Of a stretch of DNA of 64,000 nt, positions 32,118-41,759 are shown in pieces; within the stretch, counting starts at the first letter, position 1; each line of letters begins with the position of its first letter. Under the pieces are notes generated by a model that saw only the letters and a program-made list of their open reading frames with translations, did not search any database and was not told the DNA's origin. Location: contig CM054057.1 in assembly GCA_028641055.1 (NCBI GenBank), positions 722,573,931 through 722,637,930 on the forward strand, read 5' to 3'. This DNA is from Alopecurus myosuroides. Its lineage: Eukaryota; Streptophyta; Magnoliopsida; Poales; Poaceae. Both the position numbers and the translations under genes were made by a program.

Positions 32118-35100
32118 ATGGTGGTGAGTGAATAGTATAGGCAAGCATCTAGTCCCAATTTCATGTGCCTGTATGTAGATCTGAGCTCTGTTTTGCTTGT
32201 TCAAGCCGATAGAAGGTGAGAGGTGGCGGCGCGGTGAGAGGAGCCCGTGGTCAGGTCGAGAAGGAGCTGCCAGATTCAGCTTCGAACAGGTAATGCGGCC
32301 CCTCCCGCCCTTTTGTTCATGCGATCCTTTCTCTGTCTGACACTGCCGCATATAATAGAGGGGATGCTGCTGAAACCTTCGAATTTGTAATCAATTTCTT
32401 TCCATCGACGGCAAAATTAGTTGATGGTAGCATTCAGAGTATCCAGAGAGACACAACTGTGAAATGGGAGGTTGATTGTGCAGAGATTGATCCCAATGAG
32501 CTACGTGAGATGGAAGAGAATGCAGTTAGGAAATTAGTGAAAAAAATTGGGGAAACAGTGCTTTGGGGTCCAGATCAAGAGGTTTCAGTATTGCGGTACG
32601 ATGATTTCAAAGAAGAGTATGTCAGAATTGAAGATGGTGAAGATATTGTTGATGAAATCGATAGGCAAGAGGGCTGGGCAAACCTCAGGGCTGAATTTTT
32701 TGCTGAGCTCGTTGATCTGAATGTTGGCTCGAAGGTGGGTTATGTGCCGTCACAGTTGGCTATGCAGGATGCAGATGCTGATTGGGCTTCACAGAGGCAT
32801 ATCGTTCCCATTTTTACTGATCTGACAGTAATAAACGATGGGGCTAATGTAGATGCAGAAGAGGGAAATGTTGCTGTTGTTGATTGGAATGCAGTTGAGT
32901 TGGAGGAGCCTACTGATTTGGTCATTGCACCAATTGCTGACACTGAGATGGCCAAACTATTTGGCATTCCAGTCGATGACAGAGATGAGGAGGAGAGGGA
33001 TGAAGCTAATACAAGTGATAACGATGACAGAGAGTTGAGTGATGTAGATGAACAGTTGATGGAAGATGCTGCAGATGATGTAGATGATGCAAATGATGAA
33101 GAGCTGGTGCATGTGTATGACAAGGAGAACCCTGTCATTCAAGTGGGGAAGTTGTGGCCAAACATGGAAGAGTTCAGGTTGTCTTTCAAGACTTATGCAG
33201 TCAGACATCAGTTTGATGCCAAGACAGTTTGGACTGATCGAAAGAAGTTTTATGCTAAGTGCAGAGGTTTTGATGGTAGTGGTAAGAAGGCTTGCAAGTG
33301 GTACATATCTGCTAGACTGCAGCCTGATGGAAGTACTGTTAGAGTTAACCAAATCCCTTATAAGCATACTTGTCTGACAAGTTCATAGAAAAAATCAAGC
33401 ATGACATCACAGATTTGGGTTGCAGAAAAGATAACTCCAATTTTGGCCAGAACACCCAACACTACTGCCAAAAGACTCCAAGTAGACTTGGAAAAGTTAT
33501 ACCCCATTAAACTGGCTTATACCACAGTGTGGAAGGCTAAACAAAGAGCAATGAAGCATTTGTATGGTGATTGGGCAAACACATTTAGGCTGCTTTACAA
33601 TTTCAAAGCAGAGGTGGAGAAAAGGTCACCTGGCAGTGTTGTCGAGATAGATACCGAGGTATCAGAGGATGGCAAGGTTTATTTCTCCAAATTCTTTATG
33701 GCTTTAAAGCCTTGTATCGATGGCTTCAAAGCAGGATGTCGTCCATATTTGAGCATAGACTCATCATTTTTGACAGGCAAGTGGAATGGTCAGTTAGCAG
33801 CATGTAATGCTCTAGATGGACATAACTGGATGTTTCCAGTTGCTGTTGGCTTGTTTCAGTCAGAGACAGAAGCTTCATGGACATGGTTCATGATGCAGTT
33901 GAAAAGATGCTTAGGGCCAGTGTCACCTTTGGCAGTACACACAGATGCATGCAAAGGTTTGGAAAATGCAGTTAAAAATGTGTTCCCACATGCTGAGCAA
34001 AGGGAGTGCTTCGGCCATTTGTGGATGAATTTGATTAAAAAATTTAGAGGAGATGAATTTGGGAGGATGTGGCCAGCAGCAAGATCTTACACTAAACAGA
34101 CACATTCATATCATCTTAATAAGGTTATGGCAACATGTGAGGAGTTTGGTACATGGTTGAACACCTACCATTCTTTATTATGGTACAGGTCTGGATTCAA
34201 CACTGCCATCGAGTGTGATCATATCAACAACAATTTGGCAGAAAGTTTCAACAACAAGGTGAAGCAACTAAAAGATTTGCCTGTGCATGACATGGTTGAT
34301 CAAATCAGGATCATGCTCATGCGGCTGTGGGAATTGAGAAAAAAGATTGGTGATTGTTTGCAAGGTGATAAACTTCCAGCAGTGGTGCAACAGGTGGTCA
34401 ACAGAAGCAGAGGTCTTACACATTTGTCTGTTGAAAAATCATCGTTGTGGGGTGCTGAAGTTAGAGATAACAAGACTGGAAGAAGGCATGTTGTTAACAC
34501 AGAATTGCATGATTGCAGTTGCCTAGAGTGGCAGGCCACTGGTAAACCATGTGATCATGCAATTCTTTTCTTAGCTGGCCAGCACAAGAAAAATATGCAT
34601 CCATATTTGCATGACTATTATTCAGTAGCAAAATTCAAAGCTGCATATGCAACTCCAATTCCACCTCTTACAGATCAGAAGCAGTGGCCAGAAGTGCCTC
34701 TTGAATTTTCCATGTGTCCTCCTCTAGTAAAAAGAAAGGCAGGCAGACCTAAACAGAGTAGATTCAAAGCATGGTTCGAAAAAGGTGGGAGTAGTAAGAA
34801 GGGCAAAAAGGACAAGAAAGATGAAAAGCCAAAAAGGGCTCAAAAGGGTAACAAAAACAGATGCAAGAGGTGCCAAACACTGGGGCACAGAGAGGGATCT
34901 AGGCTATGCATTTTCTCTCCTCCTAAACTCAGAAAGTATGTGCTTGTTTATTTGTGTTTGTTCATATTTTAGTTTTTTTTTCAATTATAAAAATGTGGCA
35001 TTCTTTCTTGTTTTCAGGAGGAAGTTTCCAAGTCAGCCTATTGTTGTTGAACAGTGTTGGCCAACAAAAAGAGCAAGAGTCAGTGGCAGCAGAAGGAAAT

Positions 35101-35378
35101 CAAGTCAGTGGCTAGAACAATTTGGTGCTCAAACTGAATTTGAAACTGCTGGTGTCACTGGAACTGAAGAAATTGCAGTCGAGACTGTCGAAACTGCTGT
35201 TTCTGAAACTGTTGTCACTGTCGAAACTGAACCTGAAGCTGCTGTCGAAACTGAACCACAAACGGAAGCTGAAGCTGCTGTTGTCACTGTCGAAACTGAA
35301 GTTGTGCACAGTGTCGAAACTGAATCTGCTATCCCCGAGTTTCATGAGGTGGTATCATCGTGTCCCCGAGTCCAGTGA
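32118..35378 (+). pseudogene. MULE transposase (mudrA-like), four exons, one in-frame TAG
   Basis: Proposed exons 32118-32123, 32213-32289, 32359-34935 and 35018-35378 use good splice sites and keep one frame of 1,007 codons. Order: PB1-like region (about residues 35-110), acidic linker, MuDR DNA-binding region (WPNMEEFRLSFKTYA … CKWYISARL … HTC), MULE catalytic core with Asp495 (YLSIDSSFL) and Asp557 (VHTDACKGL), SWIM zinc finger (CSCLEWQATGKPCDHAI, about 746-762), a zinc knuckle (CKRCQTLGHREGSRLC) and an acidic tail of VETE-like repeats. The only lesion seen is TAG at 33386-33388, between the DNA-binding and catalytic parts, in a frame that otherwise continues on both sides. The first two exons are short, so the N-terminus is less certain. 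Confidence 0.88.
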
Positions 35379-36917
35379 AAAAAACCAAGATGATGAGTGA
35401 ACTTGTGTGCGTAGTAGAACCAAAAAAACCAAATGGTAAGGCGAAGAAGGGTACACGTCGTGGTCGGAAGAGATAGAACTGTTGATCATTTCAAATTTAT
35501 GGCATGTAATAACATTTGTTGGGCACATGTTTCCATCAAAAATTATTTGGTTATTGTTTGGCATGTACCGGGAACTTATTTGGCATGTAATAATATTTGA
35601 TGACAAATTCAAATTTAGGTTCAAATTCAAATTTTGACTCAAGTTGAACTTATTTGGCATGTAATAATATTTTGATGTTTCAATGCTACCTCAACTCAAA
35701 TGTGATTTTTATCTGATCATTCTGAGCTCTTTTGTTAAGTTAGACTCATAGTCATGAAAAATGTGTTTCAAACGGCCTCATAAGCTAGGGTAAACGCCCC
35801 CCTTTCTAAGAGGGTTGTTTTTTGCATCTTCTCTAAATCATCCAAATAAAATTCCCACACCTCTCTCGTACCTATATAGTGTAAATATGAAGTCTCATTA
35901 TTTTTTGAATTAATTTTGTATTTTATTCTTTTATTTTTTCTGAAATCATTATTTAATTAAAAAACACATATTTTGAATCTTATTTATATTTATTTTTGGT
36001 TCCTACACGACATAATAATACTATGTGCTCAAGTTTTCTTAAAATCCATAATAAAACATATACATATTTACTTATGATCTAAAACACACAACATTTGCTC
36101 TTTGAAATCCATAGTACATGTACAAGAATCTCATATTCTCAAAGGCATTTTCATGTAATTGTACATAAACCATGTTTATAATTTTTTTTGGTTTCTATAC
36201 AACATCATACGACTATGGGCGAAAGCATTTATTTTTTTGATTTTTTTGAATTAGTTATGATCTAGAACACACCAACTTCGATCTTCGAAATCCATACTAC
36301 TCTGTACAAGTTTCCCATATTCTTGAAGACATTTTCATGCAATTCTATATAAACCATGGTTATATTTTTTTTGGTTTGTATGCAACATAATAAGACTATG
36401 GGCCAAAAGCATTTCTTTTTTTGATTTTTTTTAAATTATTTGTGCTCATTTTAAAAAAAGTCAACGTTTTCACAAAAACGTTGACCGACTCAAAATCAAA
36501 GTTTTTAATTTTTTTTGATTTGTATGCAACATAATAAGACTAAGGGCCAAAAGCATTTCTTTTTTTGAATTTTTTTGAATTACTTATGTTCAACCCTAGC
36601 TCATTTTGTCAATATCGTCAACGTGTGATTTTTGGTTTTAACATTTGGATGTAACAATTTCGCCATTTTTATAGCAACCTAGTTGCATAAGTAGACCATG
36701 TGCGCTGGCTGTACATAGTTTTGATTTTTTTTGAATTAGTTATGCTCAACCCTAGCTCATTCCATCAATAGCATGAATTGTATGAATATTTTTCATTGCA
36801 TCGTGGATCTAACAAGAATACAATTTTTTATAGCAACATAGTTACATAAATAGAGAGTGAGCGAAAGCCGTTTATTTTTTTGATTTTTTTTAAATTAGTT
36901 ATGTCAAACCCTAGCTC
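35379..36917. repeat. AT-rich degenerate repeats inside the MULE
   Basis: Between about 36180 and 36900 a unit recurs four to five times in diverged form: GCAACATAATAAGACTA, GGGCCAAAAGCATTTCTTTT, then TTGATTTTTTTGAATTAGTT. No open frame of interest. 35379-36180 shows no gene. Confidence 0.6.
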
Positions 36918-36985
36918 ACTGAAACCCTAAACCCCGGAAACCCCATAACCCCGGAAACCCCAAAACCCCGGAAACCCCAGCTAAA
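36918..36985. repeat. Short C-rich tandem repeat (ACCCCGGAAACCCC)
   Basis: Consecutive AACCCCGGAAACCCC units flanked by AAACCCTA motifs that look telomere-like. Probably a local microsatellite upstream of the GC-rich gene. Confidence 0.7.
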
Positions 36986-37611
36986 CCCTAGCTCACTGAC
37001 GCCACCGTGTGCACGTGACGCACGCCCCGATCCGCGTGTGCGCTCGTTCTAGATGCTGATTGGCTCGTTGTGCATGGATGGATTCGTGCGCGCTGAGTGG
37101 CTGGGGTTTGGATCGGCTCGTCTATTCGATCTAGACCGTTCAACAATATCCGGCGCCTGACGTTGGTTCGGTGCATGGAACTGGCGTACGAACGTGTTCC
37201 CTAGTGTGTTTCTCCGTTCCGTGTGTGATCGGGGCCGCCTGCCCGTTGCATGCATGCATACGCGTCGCATCTAAGCTATTAACACACTGAACGCGGTGAT
37301 CCACGCAGTCTGACTAGCGTGCTCCAGTGATCGACGAGACACCTCTTGACCCAGTAGAGAAACGCGGGCACGCGAACGAAGGGACGCATCCATTAATGTC
37401 TTACCTTCTATTTAATCCCTCCTCTAACCTTCATCTTCCTCACGCCATTCTCCACTCGCATCACATCCAAGCAAGCCACCGAGCAAAGCACGCACCACAT
37501 TCAAGCAAAAGCAATGCAGTTCACCGGCCAGACCTTCCTCGCGCCAAGGACCGTGTGGGAGAGGCAGTACCCGCAGGGGTCGTCGTCGAGGACCAGCTCC
37601 GCGTCTGGGCC

Positions 37612-37920
37612 ATGTCTCGCTGGCGCGGTGCAAAGGAGCTGGTGGAGGTCTTCCTTGGCGCCCTCTATCGCCACATGCCTCCGGGCACTCCGCCCATGTT
37701 CACCGTCGACGAAGCCCGCCCGGGAGGAACGGGCATTCTTGTCCGCTTCCGCAACCCCTACGATGCGTACCACCTCCTTGGTCGTGTCTGGTACGGGGGG
37801 TGCGAGTTCATCTGCTTCACGGGGTACAACTTCTTCACCGACCTCGACAGCCTCTGGCCCAGCCGCACCGCGATGCACACCCTCCCCTACAGGGTGCCGG
37901 CCGCCGACGACGAGGAGTGA
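37612..37920 (+). CDS. Unrecognised GC-rich ORF carried in the MULE
   Basis: From ATG 37612 the product is 102 residues, rich in aromatic residues (GTGILVRFRNPYDAYHLLG, CEFICFTGYNFFTDLDSLW), stop at 37918-37920. The frame stays open upstream to about 37327 with another in-frame ATG at 37396, so the true start is uncertain. A competing ATG at 37514 in a different frame follows a typical plant leader (CACGCCATTCTCCACTCGCA region) but gives a less protein-like product. A frameshift near 37520-37600 in an older gene could explain both. The strong GC bias against AT-rich surroundings suggests capture of a host gene. Function unknown. Confidence 0.45.
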   Translation: MSRWRGAKELVEVFLGALYRHMPPGTPPMFTVDEARPGGTGILVRFRNPYDAYHLLGRVWYGGCEFICFTGYNFFTDLDSLWPSRTAMHTLPYRVPAADDEE

Positions 37921-38189
37921 AGACGGTGCTCTCCCCTCCATCTCGATGGTGCTCTCATGGCGGTGATCTAGGCTTCGTGTCGTTCGAGTTTCTACCGTTT
38001 TTTTTTCTTTTTCTTTTTCTTTTTATCTATGTTTAGTTGGGCCCGTGCCCGTGTCGTTCACTAGTATATGTAACCGTGCTACTACTAATATATGTCGTTT
38101 ACTAGTATATGTCGTTTGCTACCAATTGTCCCTCATTTTACTTATGATCAGAGTGTGTTACTTCGAGCGTCCGTTAATTCATAAAACGA

Positions 38190-38715
38190 ATGCATGCAAC
38201 TAGTAACAAATATATTCGGTGAACAATGCATGCAACTCTTTTATGAAGTAAATAATACAAAAATGAAAATCCAATTATTTGGGCCTACAAAAATGAAAAC
38301 GAACCCAAGACATGGAAAACAAGTAAAACAATTGTTTTTACAAAATATTTCGGTGAACAATGCATGCAACTCATAACAAAATATTTATGAAGTAAATACT
38401 ACAAGAATGAAAACGAATCCAATTATTTGGGCCTACAAAAATGAAAACGAACCCAAGACATGCAAAACAAGTAAAACAATTTTTTTTACAAAATACTACC
38501 TCCGTTCCAAAATGTAAGCCTTTTTAGAAAGCTAAACTAGTTTGCTAAAAAGGCTTACATTTTGGAACGGAGGGAGTATTCGGTGAACAATGCATGCAAC
38601 TCTTAACAAAATATTTATGAAGTACATAATACAAAAATGCAAACGAATCCAATTATTTGGGCCTACAAAAACGAAAACGAACCCAAGACATGCAAAACAA
38701 TTGTTTTTACAAATT
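38190..38715. repeat. Tandem repeat of ~135-150 bp, three copies, with MITE inside
   Basis: The unit contains CGGTGAACAATGCATGCAAC, CCAATTATTTGGGCCTACAA, GAACCCAAGACATG and ACAAAATATT, seen from about 38215, 38350 and 38580. A Stowaway MITE splits the second/third junction. Confidence 0.85.
38496..38576. mobile_element. Stowaway MITE, 81 bp
   Basis: Almost perfect hairpin, CTACCTCCGTTCCAAAATGT … ACATTTTGGAACGGAGGGAG, between TA dinucleotides. The high identity of the arms suggests recent insertion. Confidence 0.92.
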
Positions 38716-39001
38716 AAAATAAGTCAAATCTAGGCAGGTGGGTTTGTTTTCTCTTTGGGCCTAATTGTTGGCCCAACTACACTCTTTCGGTCTTTCTTCA
38801 ACTACTCTTACGGCATGAGAACGAATAAGTTTTTTTCTACTGAAACTGAACTTTGGTGACTGCACTGAAACTGAACTTCAACTGAACATCGAAGGGCATA
38901 TTCAAATTTAACATCAGACACTTCACTGAAACTAGCACGGCGCACAGATTGCTACCTCTGCATAGCTAACTCAAGTAAAATCTAGATTAATCTAGTCCAT
39001 T

Positions 39002-39616
39002 CTAACGACGGATGAACAAGAGGTAAACAAAAAACAGAGCAATGATACAAGAATAGAATGCTCCTGACATGAGATTCGCTTGCTTCTGCAAATCCACCAT
39101 TTGCTTTAAAAACTTCTTGATCTTCTTCAATTCCTCGTTTACTTCGGCCTCCACGGGCAGTCCAGCAATAGGGCGCGTGATCCTCGCCGCCGGCCCTCCT
39201 CTGCCCGAGCTGACATCGGGAGCAAACCCACCTAGATTTGGATCTTCAATGTCGCCCTCAAATTCAAGCCTAGCAACGTACTGATCGATCCACTCAAAGT
39301 GCGAACATTTCTTCAGCATCTGTAACAGTAGACATGAATCTAGATCCCAAAACCGAGGAGAAAAAAACGCGAATTGGAATGCCAAATACTCCTATCATCT
39401 CTCTCCTCCTCATCTCAGTTTTAAGATCTTACCTTGCCATCCCGTCCCATCATGGGAATGCTCAAACAGGACAAAATGGCGCCCGAGATTTCCATTCTCG
39501 TCAGTTTTACTGACCCTCCGCTTCAGAGCCTCTGGCCGTGGGCAGTCCGGGCACCTTGTCATCGGAACTGCACCGTACTCTGGCCATCTTGACTGCGTGG
39601 CGGAGGAGCTGGACAT
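39002..39616 (-). pseudogene. GRF-type zinc-finger protein with C-terminal membrane segment, one frameshift
   Basis: Exon 1 39616-39433 (donor GCAAG|GTAAGA) and exon 2 39319-39002 (acceptor GTTACAG|ATG). Exon 1 begins MSSSSATQSRWPEYGAVP and has CPDCPRPEALKRR and NGNLGRHFV; exon 2 has KKCSHFEWIDQYVARLEFEG, a charged helix (EELKKIKKFLKQMVDLQKQ) and a C-terminal membrane segment (FYSCIIALFFVYLLFIRR). This is the layout of grass zf-GRF proteins. The two exons sum to 502 nt, not a multiple of three: the frame is lost near 39468-39472, directly before the expected third zinc ligand, where another frame supplies a Cys. It lies inside the MULE, convergent to the transposase, reading away from the right terminal repeat. 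Zinc-mediated nucleic-acid binding and membrane anchoring are inferred from the family. Confidence 0.78.
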
Positions 39617-39717
39617 CCCGTGCGCTGTCGCCGGAGACGAGGAAGAATGGGGAAAGGGAAAGAAATGGCACAGACACCAGCTCGGGCACGGGCGCAGCCC
39701 TGTTTTAGATTCACTGT

Positions 39718-39890
39718 CGTGGGTCCCGCGTTGCTGAGGTGGATAAGTTGTGGGGCACAGGCGCATCTCTGTTTTTGAATCGTGAGGTGGGTCCCACGCT
39801 GCTGAGGTGGATAAGTTGTGGGGCACAGACGCATCTCTGTTTTTGAATCGTGAGGTGGGTCCCACGCTGCTGAGGTGGATAAGTTGTGGG
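39718..39890. repeat. 66-bp tandem repeat, ~2.5 copies, in the GRF gene leader
   Basis: Copies of GCTGAGGTGGATAAGTTGTG and GCATCTCTGTTTTTGAATCG recur every 66 bp between the right MULE end and the GRF start codon. Confidence 0.85.
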
Positions 39891-39945
39891 TCCAAGCGTC
39901 GCATAACCCTAACAGCTAACCGATCAGCTCCGCTTAAGAACCATG

Positions 39946-40057
39946 TTGGCCGTAAGCTATTTTCTTCTTCCAATCCGTCGCACGTAGGCTATTTTATCGA
40001 AAAACGTCGCATTCCTTCCAATTCAACTGAAACCTGTCGCACAGGAGCTATTGGCCC
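39946..40057 (-). repeat. MULE right terminal inverted repeat
   Basis: Inverted partner of 31789-31900 with about 7 mismatches. It probably drives the GRF gene on the minus strand and abuts the promoter of peptide gene E on the plus strand. Confidence 0.9.
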
Positions 40058-40360
40058 CCGCAAGTTTTGCGACGCAAAACGAGTGGCAGCAGCCAGGCAA
40101 CCGGTAGACTTTACAATCCAATCTTCTGTTGGTCTTCTTTCTTTCTCCGGCTTTCCGCCGCATTCTCTATGCACATAGTACTATACTACTCTACTCTGGG
40201 CAATCGCGTCTTAAAGAAGCACTTGAAAAGTTTGGTTTGTGCACCAACGAGGGGACAATCGACGGCCCTGCTGACGAAATTCGCTATTGCTAATTTATGG
40301 TACTGTGTTGGCGTCGAAAAGAACCAATTAAAAAGTGGCAATTTCCACAGAAGATTAATT

Positions 40361-40483
40361 AGCATGTGAAGCAAGTGCGCCTTGGAACGATTCCTCTCAT
40401 ACCGGTGATGCATGCCGCATACTCGAATGCATGTAACATCCTCGAATGTGCATCCAACATCACTATGCGATCACTATATATAC
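40361..40483 (+). promoter_or_regulatory. Proximal promoter of peptide gene E
   Basis: Family block GCATGTGAAGCAAGTGCGCC … GGAACGATTCCTCTC … CATCCTCGAATGTGCATCC (40362-40455), two RY-type motifs (GATGCATGCC, AATGCATG) and TATA box CACTATATATACG (40473-40485). Homology to copies A and C continues upstream to the MULE end at 40058, so about 400 bp of original promoter remains. Confidence 0.78.
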
Positions 40484-40581
40484 GAGTGGCCACACATGGA
40501 ACGTCTTACCCCATCCATCTTACCCTAGATTAATCTGTTAATTCATCAAAGAAGAGGGAGACGTTCTTCAGCGTGTTCGTG

Positions 40582-40827
40582 ATGGCGAGAGGATTTGCTG
40601 TTGTGCCGCTAATGTTCCTGATGATCGTTGTCCTGGCGTTCTTCAGCGTGTCCGTCGCTGCGGCCAGGCCGCTCGGCTGCGACGTGCGGGAGCCTGCAGT
40701 GGAGGCTGTCCCTGGCGGCAACGGTACGATGGTGCAGCTTCTCCGGCAAATGTACCTGCAGCGGCTGGACGCTGGCCCCTCTTGCGGCACCCACAGCGCA
40801 AACGCTGGCTGCCCGCACGGACCATAA
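40582..40827 (+). CDS. Small secreted two-cysteine peptide precursor (copy E)
   Basis: 81 residues from ATG 40582. The frame extends upstream but only through GTG codons, so 40582 is the first ATG. Signal peptide with core LMFLMIVVLAFF and a likely cut after VSVAA. The spacer includes an extra Cys (GCDVREP). Then MVQLLRQMYLQRL and the tail DAGPSCGTHSANAGCPHGP. It is about 75-80% identical to copy B, differing mostly in signal peptide and spacer. Spacing from TATA to start is about 100 nt. The MULE at 31789-40057 cut the more distal upstream region, but promoter block and gene body are intact. Likely expressed; function unknown, probably apoplastic signalling or defence. Confidence 0.75.
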   Translation: MARGFAVVPLMFLMIVVLAFFSVSVAAARPLGCDVREPAVEAVPGGNGTMVQLLRQMYLQRLDAGPSCGTHSANAGCPHGP

Positions 40828-41759
40828 TCTGTTCATAGACGAGATGAACAGGAAAAGAGTACGAATTTGGTCCTCTACTTTTCTAGATCATGATTTGTCT
40901 CCGCCAGGGGATCAGCTGGTTCTATATATTGTAATTTTGTGGTTCTTTCTTGGCTAAATAAACGTTTATTTCATTCTACTCAATTTTTTTCAACTAATTA
41001 ACAATAACTTCACATCCCCTATATATGTTGGTATTGGCCATTGTCCATTAATCGTGTAGTCGTGCAGAACAACATAATCAGAGGTGGAGCTACATGTACT
41101 TCAGCAGGGGCCGCCGCCCCCAGCCCATTAACTGTGTAGGCTAAAAACCCGTGAATAGTGCTTAAGGCTTTAATATATACTCCCTGCCTTCAACAATAGA
41201 TGACTACTATTTGTCTAGATATGGATGTATTTACTAGATATGGATGTATTATTAATTTGTGAAAGCATGTCCATGTAAGGAGTTTAACATCTTGAGGCAA
41301 ATCATAACAATTGGCTCTCCAACATTTGGGATATCACTTATCGATCGGCCCAAGATAAGAAATAAATCGGCTGATCAGCCGAATCGATTTACCGGTCGAC
41401 AATTTATCGGCCAATTTTCTTGTAAATCTAAGATTTCAGCACTAAAACATCTAAAATATGTTATACAAATTTATCATATCAGCACTAAAATTTCTAAAAT
41501 ACAATATATATATATAGAGAGAGATATATATTATATTCGATAATATTAAAAAAAATGATGGATATCATTAATCACATGTTATAGGGTTGGAAAATCACTG
41601 CATATTGGATGATAAATCATTTGTCATACGGACAACATCACAAATCTCTATGCAACATGTTTGGCCCAGATAACGGCCAGCTAGACCCGAGTTCCAAATT
41701 GAATTTATGTGCCATCAATCAGCATATAGGAATAAAAAACAATAAGTATCGTGGCATAT
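40828..41759. other. 3' flank of copy E and intergenic DNA
   Basis: Family 3' flank to about 41035. Near 41080 CAGAGGTGGAGC followed by GGGGCCGCCGCCCCC looks like a worn hAT end. AT-rich DNA with a short TA/GA run (41503-41530) follows. No gene seen. Confidence 0.4.
41180..41250. mobile_element. Truncated Stowaway MITE
   Basis: CTCCCTGCCTTCAACAATAG … TAGATATGGATGTATT matches the left half of the MITE at 14539. The right half is missing. Confidence 0.65.

Larger units (their letters stand above)
31789..40057. mobile_element. Mutator-like element (MULE), 8.27 kb, both ends intact
   Basis: Terminal inverted repeats of about 110 bp start GGGCCAATAGCTCCTGTGCG at both ends with few mismatches. 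A perfect 10-bp target duplication CCGCAAGTTT flanks it (31779-31788 and 40058-40067). Contents from left: transposase gene (+, 4 exons), AT-rich repeat stretch, an unrecognised GC-rich ORF (+), a tandem repeat with a MITE, and a GRF-type zinc-finger/membrane gene (-) whose 5' end faces the right terminus. Transposase has one nonsense codon and the GRF gene one frameshift, so the copy looks recently disabled. Confidence 0.93.

Noticed and set aside
35112..35660. Antisense frames opposite the VETE repeats
   Set aside because: Mirror of a repetitive coding exon of the MULE transposase, which has good splice sites and a continuous frame.
40573..40581. Upstream start giving 84 residues for gene E
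   Set aside because: Codon 40573 is GTG; the first ATG in frame is 40582, which also aligns with the starts of B and F.
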